Assembly: GCA_937888895.1 (NCBI GenBank)
Contig: CALASV010000138.1
Coordinates: 1-15,130, forward strand
DNA length: 15,130 bases
Source of the DNA: an uncultured Clostridia bacterium
GTDB lineage: Bacteria > Bacillota > Clostridia > Lachnospirales > Lachnospiraceae
Direction: 5' to 3'
A program made the translations under genes and the position numbers. Each line of letters opens with the position of its first letter. Position 1 is the first letter of the stretch. Shown here piece after piece: positions 1 through 7,489 of this stretch. Under the pieces are notes generated by a model. That model was given only the letters and a program-made list of their open reading frames with translations, did not search any database and was not told the origin of the DNA.

Positions 1-1
1 C

Positions 2-973
2 AGCAAGTGTACTATTTGCGCAAGACCAATGATTTTGAAGTGGATTTTTGCAGAAGAAGAACCAGCTTTAGTAAATGAGCATATTAAGGAAATGTTATCT
101 TGTTTGCCAGTTCGTATGACAAAGACAAAATTTTTAGAATTAGTGGAGAATGCATTTTCTATTTACGAACAGTCAGATAATCAAAGTATTGATATGTTTG
201 ATTATATGCTTCGAAGTGCAGCAGGTATTTATACACCAAAAGGAATGGCGAAAAGTTATTCTAAATTAGATAAAGTAAAGAAGTTATTGGAAAGTAAAGA
301 CTTTTCAGAATTGACAAAAGAAGAATATGAAGAAAGAAAAACAGCGTTAGAAGTAGGAACTGCTTATATTCGAAATGCTACAGAATGTCTTGGTGCAATA
401 CAATCAATAGCAAATGCTTTGTTAACAGTGTTATTTACGAAACAGTATTTTTCTATGGAAGCAGAAAAAGCATCACAAAGACCAACACAAATAATAGAAA
501 AGTTACTTTCAGGGGAAGATATAAATACTGAAGCTTTATTTGAAGGTATAGAAACAGAAATGGAAACAATTTCGGAAGAGGTAAATAGTTTAGAAGCATT
601 ATTAGTGTTTGTAAAAGAAGGAATGGAGAAAAAAGTAGAGGAGTTGATGCTATCCGTTGTATTCAAACGATTGTTAATTGTACAACGTTTAAATTCAGGT
701 AGTGCGTATGCTGCATTGTCAGAAGAAAAACAAGAAGAACAAGAAGGTTATTTAAAGCAAGTAAAGAATGCATTTTTATCAGAGATAAGAACGGTATTAG
801 AGGAAGGTTCTAGACTTCGTAATCGTGCAGTGATGGCAGCAGTATTGCGAGAACTTCCTGTATATTTTAACAATCATACGGAAGTAATGAATTATGTGAG
901 AAATTCTTTAGCAAGTTGTAGAGATGAACGAGAAAAGAACATTAGCATAGAACTTTTAAGAAGTTGTTATTAG
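2..973 (+). CDS. Hypothetical protein, 5'-partial
   Basis: The reading frame is open from the first bases of the window. An ATG lies at 29, but the bases before it carry no ribosome binding site and the frame continues upstream without a stop (including a Cys-x-x-Cys at 8-19), so this is most likely the C-terminal part of a longer protein. At least 323 residues are visible. They are rich in Glu, Lys, Leu and Ala, predicted mainly helical, with coiled-coil-like stretches around 75-110 and 170-250 (counted from the ATG). There is no signal peptide or membrane segment, so a cytoplasmic location is likely. I do not recognise the family. The gene ends 58 bp before the next gene, which has its own candidate promoter, so the two need not be co-transcribed. 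Confidence 0.75.
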   Translation, partial: SKCTICARPMILKWIFAEEEPALVNEHIKEMLSCLPVRMTKTKFLELVENAFSIYEQSDNQSIDMFDYMLRSAAGIYTPKGMAKSYSKLDKVKKLLESKDFSELTKEEYEERKTALEVGTAYIRNATECLGAIQSIANALLTVLFTKQYFSMEAEKASQRPTQIIEKLLSGEDINTEALFEGIETEMETISEEVNSLEALLVFVKEGMEKKVEELMLSVVFKRLLIVQRLNSGSAYAALSEEKQEEQEGYLKQVKNAFLSEIRTVLEEGSRLRNRAVMAAVLRELPVYFNNHTEVMNYVRNSLASCRDEREKNISIELLRSCY

Positions 974-980
974 GAATTTC

Positions 981-1009
981 TTTACTTTGCATGAAAAGTC
1001 TGTTAAAAT
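981..1009 (+). promoter_or_regulatory. Candidate sigma-A promoter of the 1032 gene
   Basis: A -35 box TTTACT (981-986) and a -10 box TAAAAT (1004-1009) are separated by exactly 17 bp and lie just after the upstream stop codon. Transcription would start near 1016, close to the ribosome binding site at 1015-1022, leaving a very short leader. Confidence 0.5.
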
Positions 1010-1031
1010 AATGACAGAGGAGAAATAAAGC

Positions 1032-1346
1032 ATGGTGATATGGTCGGAAAAATTATACATTGGTGAACAGGCAGAGAAGAATTATGAAAAGATAAAGAAA
1101 AAGATAGAACAAGGAAAGCTTGTTGTAAATGTATTTCTGATTACAAAACCGTCAAATGAAAAAAATCTATTTGATATTTTACCAACTGCTGAACTTAAAT
1201 TTCCTTATTATAAAAAAAGAGAGCTTATGGTATATGGTTTAGCAAAAGGAAAAGAGGAAGCAAAAGAACTGCTTCTTAAAATATTAGAAGATATATATCA
1301 GGAAACGGGAGGACTTTATTGTAAGGAGTATTTTAAATCAGAATGA
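1032..1346 (+). CDS. Small hypothetical protein upstream of ytfI-like gene
   Basis: This 104-residue soluble protein has no signal peptide. The start is the ATG at 1032, with AGAGGAGA about 9 bases upstream. Lys/Glu-rich helices (about 13-28 and 75-92) flank a strand-rich middle with an ELKFPYYKK segment. I recognise no named family. Its stop overlaps the start of the next gene by four bases (ATGA), which points to translational coupling. The position, directly before a DUF2953 (YtfI-like) and a YtfJ/GerW gene, suggests a role in the same sporulation or envelope-related operon, but that rests on context only. Confidence 0.8.
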   Translation: MVIWSEKLYIGEQAEKNYEKIKKKIEQGKLVVNVFLITKPSNEKNLFDILPTAELKFPYYKKRELMVYGLAKGKEEAKELLLKILEDIYQETGGLYCKEYFKSE

Positions 1347-2302
1347 TACAAGTACTATTACTTATTTTAAAAATCATTGGAATTGCCCTTGCGAGTATTT
1401 TAGGGCTAGTGCTTTTTATACTATTGGTTGTTTTGTTTGTACCAATACGTTATCGAGCTAGAGTTATTAAGAAACCAGAGCATTTAGAAGTGACAGGAAG
1501 AGTTTCTTTCTTATTTTCTTTCTTGCGAGTTACAGTTCGATATTTTGAAAAGCTTACTTATCAAGGTCATATATTTGTGTTTAAATTCTTAGATTCAGAA
1601 AAAGAAAAGAAACAAAAAAGACCAAAAAAGAAAAAGAAACAATCAAAAAAAGAAGAAAAGGTAGAGCAACAAGAAGAACCACAACTTTTGTCAGAAAATG
1701 AAGAACAAAAGCAAGAAGAATTGTTGCTAGAGACAATAGAGAAACCAACAGAACCTTTAGTAGAAGAAACAGAAGAACCTACATTAGATGAAGTTTTAGA
1801 TGAAATGATGCAAGAAGAAACAGAATCTGTGAAAGAAGAAAAATTGGGTTTTTTCGAAAAAATTAGGTTAAAAATAGAGCAAATAAAAGATACTATTGAT
1901 AAAGTAATCGGAAAAATAAAAAGAATTTGGCATCAAAAGGAAGAAGTAGAACAGATTTTAGAAAAGGAAAGAACAAAACGAGCAATTGCGTTTGTTTTGG
2001 GAAAAGTAGTAAAGATACTGCGTCATATCCTTCCAAGAAAATTAAAAGGATATTTGATTTTTGGAAGTGGTGACCCAGCTACTACTGGTAAAGTATTGGC
2101 TGTTTTAGGTATTGTATATGCAAAAACAGGACCATTGATAGATATTACTCCAAATTTTGTAGAAAAACAGTTAGAATGTGATTTAGAGATTGAGGGAAAA
2201 ATTCAAATCATTGTCCTTGTTGTAATAGCAGTACAAATTATTTTGAATAAAGAAGTAAGACAGCTAATCAAAGATGTAAAGAATATAAAAAATGTGCAAT
2301 AA
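1343..2302 (+). CDS. DUF2953 domain membrane protein (YtfI-like)
   Basis: The protein has 319 residues. An N-terminal membrane anchor covers about residues 4-30, followed by a short conserved strand region (VPIRYRARV and onwards). A long, very charged Lys/Glu linker (about 85-205) of low complexity follows. The C-terminal part is the DUF2953 signature: a GSGDPATTGK motif near residue 240, then an ITPNF segment and a final hydrophobic stretch. Proteins of this family (B. subtilis YtfI) sit next to ytfJ and are linked to sporulation; their biochemical function is not known. Here the gene overlaps its upstream neighbour by four bases and is followed 17 bp later by the ytfJ homologue, so the three form one operon. 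The charged linker makes it longer than a minimal YtfI. Confidence 0.85.
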   Translation: MIQVLLLILKIIGIALASILGLVLFILLVVLFVPIRYRARVIKKPEHLEVTGRVSFLFSFLRVTVRYFEKLTYQGHIFVFKFLDSEKEKKQKRPKKKKKQSKKEEKVEQQEEPQLLSENEEQKQEELLLETIEKPTEPLVEETEEPTLDEVLDEMMQEETESVKEEKLGFFEKIRLKIEQIKDTIDKVIGKIKRIWHQKEEVEQILEKERTKRAIAFVLGKVVKILRHILPRKLKGYLIFGSGDPATTGKVLAVLGIVYAKTGPLIDITPNFVEKQLECDLEIEGKIQIIVLVVIAVQIILNKEVRQLIKDVKNIKNVQ

Positions 2303-2319
2303 AGTGGAGGTAATAAAAA

Positions 2320-2724
2320 ATGGCAGATAATAAGTTTAATAGTACAGTAGAAGCGTTATTTAGAGGAATGGACGGATTTTTATCTACAAAAACTGTAGTA
2401 GGAGATGCTGTTAAGTTTGATGATGGAACAATAATTCTTCCTTTAGTAGATGTTTCTTTTGGTGTTGGTGCTGGCGCTTGGGCAAAAGAAGGCGAGAACA
2501 ATGCAAATTGTAACAGTGGTGGTGGTTTAGGTGGTAAAATCACACCAAGTTCTGTTGTTGTATTAAAAGATGGACATGCAAAACTTGTCAATGTAAAGAA
2601 TCAAGATGTAGTAACCAAAGTGCTTGATATGGTTCCTGATGTATTAGACCGTTTTACAAAGGATAAAAAGGAACAAGATGATATGAAAGAAAAGGTAGAA
2701 AGTGTTGTAGAAGATATGGCATAA
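2320..2724 (+). CDS. ytfJ: GerW family sporulation protein YtfJ
   Basis: The 134-residue protein matches the YtfJ/GerW family over its length. Its N-terminus has the VEALFRGMDGFLSTKTVVGDAV pattern at about 10-32. A Gly-rich central part includes GVGAGAW and GGGLGGKITPSSVVV, and a Lys/Glu-rich C-terminal tail follows. In Bacillus this protein is made during sporulation and localises to the spore, where it is needed for normal germination; the molecular activity is unknown. GTGGAGG lies about 8 bases before the ATG. It is the last gene of the operon with the DUF2953 protein, the pairing usually seen in Firmicutes. Family assignment is firm; the function in this organism is inferred. Confidence 0.93.
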   Translation: MADNKFNSTVEALFRGMDGFLSTKTVVGDAVKFDDGTIILPLVDVSFGVGAGAWAKEGENNANCNSGGGLGGKITPSSVVVLKDGHAKLVNVKNQDVVTKVLDMVPDVLDRFTKDKKEQDDMKEKVESVVEDMA

Positions 2725-2752
2725 AAAAAGTGAGAAAAAATTTATTTTTATC

Positions 2753-2781
2753 TTGCATTCTGTAAGGTTTTCTGTTAGAAT
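2753..2781 (+). promoter_or_regulatory. Sigma-A promoter of rpmB
   Basis: TTGCAT (2753-2758) and TAGAAT (2776-2781) are separated by exactly 17 bp. The promoter lies between ytfJ and rpmB and gives a leader of about 45 bases. In the leader, CCTTA (2802-2806) can pair with TAAGG (2817-2821), the latter overlapping the start of the Shine-Dalgarno sequence. The stem is short and may have no effect. Confidence 0.7.
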
Positions 2782-2834
2782 ATGCTTGTTTGTGGGCTTA
2801 GCCTTAAATTATTACCTAAGGAGGTGCAATTAAA

Positions 2835-3032
2835 ATGGCTAAATGTGCAGTTTGTGATAAGGGTGCTTTATTTGGAAGAACTATTAGCATTACTAGAAGT
2901 CAGGTTTCTGGTAGAGCTAACAAGATGTGGAAGTCCAATGTTAAGTCTGTAAGAGTAAAGACTAACGGTGGAACAAAGAAGATGTATGTATGTACATCTT
3001 GCTTAAGAGCCGGTAAAGTAGAGCGTGCATAA
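2835..3032 (+). CDS. rpmB: 50S ribosomal protein L28
   Basis: This 65-residue protein is ribosomal protein L28 (bL28), a component of the large subunit. Recognisable features are the N-terminal MAKCAVCDKG, the GRANKMWKSNV segment at 26-36 and the C-terminal VCTSCLRAGKV. It carries two Cys-x-x-Cys pairs (C4/C7 and C53/C56), so it is the zinc-binding form of L28 rather than the cysteine-free form used in some species under zinc limitation. AAGGAGG at 2818-2824 sets the start. It is monocistronic, with its own promoter and a terminator at 3079-3108. Confidence 0.97.
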   Translation: MAKCAVCDKGALFGRTISITRSQVSGRANKMWKSNVKSVRVKTNGGTKKMYVCTSCLRAGKVERA

Positions 3033-3078
3033 TTTTGTAGCAGAAAAGTAAACAATTAAGCAAAAGGGCTTGATTAGA

Positions 3079-3108
3079 AAAGGGTGTCAGGATTTCTTGA
3101 CACCCTTT
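3079..3108. terminator. Bidirectional terminator between rpmB and a convergent small gene
   Basis: AAAGGGTGTCA (3079-3089) and TGACACCCTTT (3098-3108) form a perfect 11-bp stem with an 8-base loop. The flanks are weakly T-rich on both strands. It lies 46 bases after the rpmB stop and 6 bases after the stop of the minus-strand gene, so it probably serves both. Confidence 0.85.
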
Positions 3109-3114
3109 ACTTGT

Positions 3115-3252
3115 TCATTTACAAAATAAATTATAACCACATATAAGACAAAATAAAATGATACAAAGGGCAAGGATGCCATTGCGTATGAACAGCATGA
3201 GAATCATACCAACAGCTATCCAAAAGAGGATAAATCCAATGAGTCGTTTCAT
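3115..3252 (-). CDS. 45-residue small membrane protein
   Basis: A short minus-strand frame reads ATG at 3252 to TGA at 3115. The protein begins MKRLIGFILFWIAVGMIL and has two hydrophobic segments (about 4-20 and 24-41) separated by an Arg-Asn-Gly turn, ending in NLFCK. This is a typical two-helix hairpin membrane protein. AGGAG lies about 13 bases upstream of the ATG, somewhat far. The gene ends right at the hairpin terminator shared with rpmB, which supports it as a real transcribed gene. Similar short proteins occur in Lachnospiraceae from memory, but no function is known to me. Its codon use agrees with the neighbouring genes. Confidence 0.6.
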   Translation of the reverse strand: MKRLIGFILFWIAVGMILMLFIRNGILALCIILFCLICGYNLFCK

Positions 3253-3388
3253 AAAGGATTAATTGCTCCTTGGATTAGTTATTATAATATATGTAATAAA
3301 ATAGAAAAAATGTAACAGAGAATAGAGTGGTCATACAACCTGTTTGACTATTATTTGTTTAAAAATCTCATAAAAATTGAAAGAAATG

Positions 3389-3418
3389 GTTTTCTTTTTT
3401 TCAATAACACGATATAAT
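3389..3418 (+). promoter_or_regulatory. Candidate promoter of the Asp23 gene
   Basis: A consensus TATAAT lies near 3413-3418. A weak TTTTCT about 17 bp upstream may be the -35 box. Transcription would begin near 3424, and the leader would open with a small hairpin (GAACCC at 3426-3431, GTAA loop, GGG-ATTC to 3442) just before the ribosome binding site. Confidence 0.5.
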
Positions 3419-3468
3419 ATCTTTAGAACCCGTAAGGGATTCCAAAAATAAGATTGGAGGATGTTGCC

Positions 3469-3840
3469 ATGAGTAGTACAGTAAACGGTGTAATGAATAC
3501 AAATCTTGGAAATGTTCAGATTGATAAAGAAGTAATAGCAAAGTATGCTGGCTCATCAGCAGTAGAAAACTTTGGAGTAGTAGGAATGGCATCTGTAAAT
3601 GTCAAAGATGGATTTGCTAGATTGTTAAAACGTGATAGTTTAACACATGGTGTAGGTGTAAGTGTATCTGAGGATAGTAAGATAACAATTGACCTTCATA
3701 TTATTGTTTCTTATGGTGTAAGTATTTCTGCAGTGACAGAAAATTTGATTCACAATGTAAAATATAAAATTGAAGAATTTGCAGGTCTTTGCGTAGAACA
3801 AATTAATGTTTATGTAGAAGGCGTTCGTGTAATCGACTAA
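3469..3840 (+). CDS. Asp23/Gls24 family envelope stress protein
   Basis: This 123-residue cytoplasmic protein belongs to the Asp23/Gls24 (DUF322, B. subtilis YloU/YqhY) family. The diagnostic pattern is present: an early I-x-x-Y-A segment (VIAKYAGSSAV) and GVVGMASV, then a strand-rich core with ITIDLHIIVSYGVSI and a final VYVEGVRVID. Family members associate with the membrane or regulate lipid and envelope homeostasis and respond to envelope stress. The ATG at 3469 is chosen because TTGGAGG at 3454-3460 is its ribosome binding site; a TTG inside that site would add five residues. In Bacillus and many Firmicutes a DAK-type fatty acid kinase gene (yloV/fakA) follows. Here no such gene follows and the next 450 bp are non-coding. 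Confidence 0.92.
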   Translation: MSSTVNGVMNTNLGNVQIDKEVIAKYAGSSAVENFGVVGMASVNVKDGFARLLKRDSLTHGVGVSVSEDSKITIDLHIIVSYGVSISAVTENLIHNVKYKIEEFAGLCVEQINVYVEGVRVID

Positions 3841-4292
3841 CGAAGTATACAGGAAGAAGGTTGATAACAGTTCGTATTAACTTATAAATCTTTATAAAAT
3901 ATGGTTGAATTTTATAAGAGATTGTAATTGTACGGAAAAGTAATAAATAAGGAAAATCCTCATTGCGTTGAGGTCGGTGCTTCAAATAGTAGTTCATAAG
4001 ACGTCGTATCTCTATTGTAATAGAATAAACGGGAACTGCCACCGTGGGAAAAAAATTAGCGAGAACCAAGCAATTATACTATTTGGCAAATAAAGTAGAA
4101 AGGAATATGTTACTGGTATTATAAGTTATCACAAAAAAGATACTTATAATATGTACCCACTCGTTAGTGGGGAATTTAAGCCTATGGAGTATTATGCCAA
4201 ACGAAAGTAGCTTCGGCAAAATCGGATACAAAGAAGTAGGAATGAAACGTAAAGTTTTTATAAACTTTTATAAGTTTTCAGTAACGGTTGCT
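3841..4292. other. Gene-free stretch with several hairpins; probable decayed IS200/IS605-type remnant
   Basis: No intact gene is present. Visible structure in order: a small hairpin CCTCA/TGAGG (3959-3974); a compound stem CGGTG...CACCG with a nested GTAGTTC/GAACTGC pairing (about 3975-4044) that encloses a TCTAT/ATAGA hairpin; an imperfect TATAAGT-TATC/GATACTTATA hairpin (4120-4148); CCCACT-CGTT-AGTGGG (4156-4171); and a GAA/TTC, GCC/GGC hairpin (about 4196-4218). One frame of the last 170 bp is open and runs into the DHH gene. The hairpin series and the sequence after 4170 recall the 3' end plus guide-RNA region of tnpB-type (IS200/IS605) elements, but this is from memory and unverified. 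No transposase catalytic residues are present, so if correct it is only a remnant. A native structured leader of the DHH gene is the alternative. Confidence 0.45.
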
Positions 4293-5213
4293 ATGAGATT
4301 AGTTACTCGTTCGGATTTTGATGGTTTAGCGTGTGGAGCACTTTTGAAAGAAGCAGGAATTATTGATTCTTGGAAATTTGCTCATCCAAAGGATTTACAA
4401 GATGGATTAGTAGAAGTAAATGAAAATGACTGCTTGGCAAATGTACCATTTGTATCAGGTTGTGGATTATGGTTTGACCATCATTCTAGTGAGCATGAGC
4501 GTAATGCATTAGAAGGAAAATATAAAGGTGAAAGTCGTATTACTCCTTCTTGTGCAAGAATTATTTATGAATATTATGGTGGAAAAGAGCGTTTCCCACA
4601 GTTTGATGAAATGATGGAAGCCGTTGATAAAGTAGATTCTGGTAATTTGACACTAGATGAAATTATGAATCCTACTGGTTGGATTTTAATTGGATTCTTA
4701 ATGGACCCAAGAACTGGTTTAGGTCGTTGGAGAAAATTCACCATTTCTAATTATCAGTTGATGGAAAAATTGATGGATGCTTGTCGTACAATGACTACAG
4801 AAGAAATCTTGAATTTAAGTGATGTAAAAGAGAGAATGGAAGTGTATTATGAACAAACAGAAAAATTCAAGGAAATGGTAAAACAATATACTCGTGTAGA
4901 AGGAAATGTAATTATTTCTGACTTGCGTGGTGTAGACCCTATTTATACAGGAAATCGTTTTATGATTTATAGTATGTACCCAGAACAGAATATTTCAGCA
5001 TGGATTGTTAGTGGTCGTGGTGGTCAAGGTTGTTCTGCTGCTGTTGGTTATAGTATTTTAAATAGAACTTCTGATGTAAATGTTGGTAGTTTAATGTTAA
5101 AATATAATGGTGGTGGACATAAAGCAGTAGGTACTTGTCAGTTTTCTAATGAAACAATGGAAGAAGAACTTCCAAAGATGTTAGCAGAACTTTGCGAGTT
5201 GGCAAATAAATAA
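4293..5213 (+). CDS. DHH family phosphoesterase
   Basis: From the ATG at 4293 the protein has 306 residues. The N-terminal DHH domain has the TRSDFDG motif (D8, D10) and the FDHH metal-binding motif (D62-H63-H64). The C-terminal DHHA1 domain carries GRGGQGCSAAVGYS and the substrate-binding GGGH (273-276). Such enzymes are Mn-dependent phosphoesterases that act on small nucleotides, oligonucleotides or polyphosphate; the exact substrate cannot be read here. The family normally begins at MRLVTRSDFDG, which fixes 4293 as the conserved start, yet no Shine-Dalgarno precedes it. The frame is open upstream to 4125, so starts at GTG 4167, ATG 4194 (GGAG four bases upstream) or ATG 4242 would add 42, 33 or 17 residues. 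A strong terminator follows. Confidence 0.9.
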   Translation: MRLVTRSDFDGLACGALLKEAGIIDSWKFAHPKDLQDGLVEVNENDCLANVPFVSGCGLWFDHHSSEHERNALEGKYKGESRITPSCARIIYEYYGGKERFPQFDEMMEAVDKVDSGNLTLDEIMNPTGWILIGFLMDPRTGLGRWRKFTISNYQLMEKLMDACRTMTTEEILNLSDVKERMEVYYEQTEKFKEMVKQYTRVEGNVIISDLRGVDPIYTGNRFMIYSMYPEQNISAWIVSGRGGQGCSAAVGYSILNRTSDVNVGSLMLKYNGGGHKAVGTCQFSNETMEEELPKMLAELCELANK

Positions 5214-5241
5214 TAAGGGACTTAGTTATGTCGGTTAAAAT

Positions 5242-5288
5242 AGGCTTTGAAAATATTTATGAAAAAATATTTTCAAGGCTTATTTTTT
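5242..5288 (+). terminator. Rho-independent terminator of the DHH gene
   Basis: The left arm (5242-5258, AGGCTTTGAAAATATTT) pairs along 17 positions, two of them G-U, with the right arm at 5265-5281. A run of T follows at 5283-5288. Confidence 0.85.
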
Positions 5289-5329
5289 AGGACATTAGTA
5301 ACAAAAATAAAAAAAAATAAAAAAAAGTC

Positions 5330-5358
5330 TTTTCAAGAAAAAAAAATTATGATAGTAT
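5330..5358 (+). promoter_or_regulatory. Candidate promoter of the chemoreceptor gene
   Basis: TTTTCA (5330-5335) and TAGTAT (5353-5358) are separated by exactly 17 bp of A-rich sequence. If used, it leaves a leader of almost 200 bases before the ATG at 5560. No typical sigma-D (TAAA-N15-CGATA) motility promoter was seen. Confidence 0.4.
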
Positions 5359-5364
5359 TATTTG

Positions 5365-5559
5365 GTCAAATAGGAATAATTAGTTATAGTAAACCTTTAA
5401 TCAATATAAATATAAAAACTCTCAGCAGAAAGGAACGATGTGGAGCATATAACTAGTTTTAGAGAGACAGAAAAAAAATCAATGGTAGAATGAAATGATA
5501 CAAAGGAAAAAAGAGAAATAAGGTATTGTAGAAAAAATAAAAAGAGAAAGGATAACCAA
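5365..5559 (+). other. Long AT-rich leader of the chemoreceptor gene
   Basis: About 195 bases without a convincing gene. The most structured part is an ACTCTC (5419-5424) to GAGAG pairing near 5461-5466 enclosing a purine-rich stretch with AAAGGAACGATGTGG. It was compared by eye with cyclic-di-GMP and glycine riboswitches and lacks their conserved cores. The last 60 bases are purine-rich and end in the ribosome binding site AAAGGA. Confidence 0.4.
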
Positions 5560-7296
5560 ATGGAAGCGAAAACGTTTAGTGAAAAGTTTAAAAATTGGCC
5601 AATGAAGAAGAAATTGTTAGTATCTCATGGAACAATTATTGTGTTTACTTTAATTGTAAGTATCATTTTAGTTATTGGTATGAAAATAGTAGAAAGTAGA
5701 TTAGAACAATTACATACAGGACCAATGATGAACTTGTATTATAGTGGACAATTATATTATCCACAGATTGATATTCAAAGAGCTGTAAATCGTATGATGG
5801 CAGAGGGCGTAGATAGTTTAAATGAAACGTATCCACAGTTACAAGATACGGTAGATAAGAATTTAGAGATTATGGATGATGCTTATGCCTTTTTAAATAA
5901 AAATTTATTAACAGAAGAAGATAAGAATACATTAAAGGAAATTAATGATGTTTTAGTAAATAAAGTTACAGGTTATCGTATAGAAGTTCTTAGGTTATTA
6001 AAAGAAGGAAAATTTGAAGAAGCAAGAGAGTATAATAACAATTATTATAAGCCTTCTGTAGATTCTGTAAAGAAAATGATTGAAGAATTAGATACTTCTA
6101 TTTTAAATACAGCAAATGATTACGCAGACTCTTCTAAGGATTTGGCAAATATTATAACTATTGTTGGTATTTTATTAGTTATTATAGTAGTTTTGATTGC
6201 TTTCTCTATTGCATTGAAAGTAACTACAGGAATTGTAAATCCAGTATCAGAAGTAGTAGAAGTTGCTAAGATGATGAATCAGGGTGATTTATCTGGAGCA
6301 GATAAAATTACATATAAAGCAGATGATGAATTAGGCGTACTTGCTTCTTCTATGCGTGATACAGTTATTACTTTAGATGCTTATATAGAGGAAATTTCTA
6401 AAACACTTGACCAAATTGCACAAGGTGATTTGACAAAGATTTTCCATGAGATTCCAAATTTCCGTGGAGATTTTTCTACAATTAAAAATTCATTTGTTTA
6501 TATTTTAAGAGAATTTAATATTACTTTATCTCAGATTCAAAGTACTTCTCGTCAGGTAGATAGTGATTCTGATGAAATTGCTTCGGCAGCGAATAATTTA
6601 GCAGATGGTACAGGAGAACAGGCAAGTTCTATAGAAGAATTACTTGCTACTATCAATACTGTAAGTACTATGGCAGGAAATAGTGCAAAACAGGCAGAAG
6701 ATGCATATAAAGATGCTGCAGTTTCTGTAAAACAAGCAGAGGAAGAACGTTTGCAGATGAAGAATCTTCAAGATGAAATGCATCGAATTAAAGAAATTTC
6801 TGGTGAAATTGAAGAAATTATTACAACAATTGAATCAATTGCTTCTCAAACAAGTTTATTAGCATTAAATGCATCTATTGAGGCTGCGAGAGCTGGTGAT
6901 GCTGGTCGAGGATTTGCAGTAGTAGCTGACCAAATAGGAAAATTAGCAACAGATAGTGCTCAAGCAGTAGTTAATACAAAAAATTTAATTGGAAAAACGG
7001 TAGAAGAAATTGATAAAGGTAATAAAATTACAGAAAAAACTGCTTTAGCATTTGAAACAATTATTACTGCAATGCAAAGCTTTGCAACAGCAGCAAAAAA
7101 TGTTATGGAAAATGCAGGTAGTCAAGCAACAGCTTTAGAGCAGGTAGAACAAGGTATTGAACAAATTTCTACTGTGACACAACAGAATGCAGCGTCTTCA
7201 GAGGAATGTTCTGCAATTAGTGAGGAATTAGCAGCAAGAGCAACAGAATTAGATACTTTGGTTAGTAAATTCCGTTTACATAGTAAGAAAAAATAA
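5560..7296 (+). CDS. Methyl-accepting chemotaxis protein
   Basis: This 578-residue membrane chemoreceptor has a short cytoplasmic N-terminus and a first membrane helix at about 19-43. An extracellular four-helix-bundle type sensor region of about 150 residues (44-195) follows, then a second membrane helix at about 196-217. After that come a HAMP domain (about 219-272), a second HAMP-like segment ([10 protein letters not shown] near 285) and the long coiled-coil signalling domain. Its hairpin tip, from about 420, contains [37 protein letters not shown] residues, the highly conserved site that binds CheA and CheW. The C-terminus has no CheR-binding pentapeptide. The ligand is unknown. Start: ATG at 5560 after AAAGGA. 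It is transcribed alone, with a terminator 13 bases after the stop. No che genes are in the window. Confidence 0.95.
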   Translation: MEAKTFSEKFKNWPMKKKLLVSHGTIIVFTLIVSIILVIGMKIVESRLEQLHTGPMMNLYYSGQLYYPQIDIQRAVNRMMAEGVDSLNETYPQLQDTVDKNLEIMDDAYAFLNKNLLTEEDKNTLKEINDVLVNKVTGYRIEVLRLLKEGKFEEAREYNNNYYKPSVDSVKKMIEELDTSILNTANDYADSSKDLANIITIVGILLVIIVVLIAFSIALKVTTGIVNPVSEVVEVAKMMNQGDLSGADKITYKADDELGVLASSMRDTVITLDAYIEEISKTLDQIAQGDLTKIFHEIPNFRGDFSTIKNSFVYILREFNITLSQIQSTSRQVDSDSDEIASAANNLADGTGEQASSIEELLATINTVSTMAGNSAKQAEDAYKDAAVSVKQAEEERLQMKNLQDEMHRIKEISGEIEEIITTIESIASQTSLLALNASIEAARAGDAGRGFAVVADQIGKLATDSAQAVVNTKNLIGKTVEEIDKGNKITEKTALAFETIITAMQSFATAAKNVMENAGSQATALEQVEQGIEQISTVTQQNAASSEECSAISEELAARATELDTLVSKFRLHSKKK

Positions 7297-7308
7297 GAAT
7301 AGAATAAG

Positions 7309-7344
7309 AAAAAGGTTTTGGATAAATAGTCCAAGACCTTTTTT
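7309..7344 (+). terminator. Terminator of the chemoreceptor gene
   Basis: AAAAAGGTTTTGGA (7309-7322) pairs with TCCAAGACCTTTTT (7330-7343) around a 7-base loop, with one G-U pair and a run of six T. Confidence 0.9.
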
Positions 7345-7416
7345 GGTATAAGAATATCTTAATTCGTTTGTTAAAAATAACTATAACATGAAATAAAAAG
7401 AATTGTAAACAATACA

Positions 7417-7445
7417 TAGACAGATGAAAAAAATTTTGCTAGAAT
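7417..7445 (+). promoter_or_regulatory. Sigma-A promoter of the kinase-like gene
   Basis: TAGACA (7417-7422) and TAGAAT (7440-7445) are separated by exactly 17 bp; each box matches the consensus at five of six positions. A leader of about 38 bases follows. Confidence 0.7.
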
Positions 7446-7489
7446 AGGACACACAATCGAAAGAAAAAGTAGAAAGGTTGGGAAATAAA

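Noticed and set aside
4031..4050. GGGAACTGCCACCGTGGG-like stretch as a T-box or cobalamin riboswitch core
   Set aside because: The required partner elements (specifier loop and antiterminator, or the B12 box context) are absent, and no matching gene follows.
3803..4069. Minus-strand open frame of 88 codons across the Asp23 3' end
   Set aside because: It overlaps a real gene and the hairpin region, has no ribosome binding site and no recognisable domain.
5247..5456. Open frame of 69 codons after the DHH gene
   Set aside because: Its first part is the terminator stem, the middle is poly-A-rich, and there is no ribosome binding site; Lys/Ile-rich composition comes from AT bias.
5415..5470. Glycine or cyclic-di-GMP riboswitch before the chemoreceptor gene
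   Set aside because: Only short fragments such as CTCTCAG and AAAGGA match; the conserved ligand-binding core is missing.
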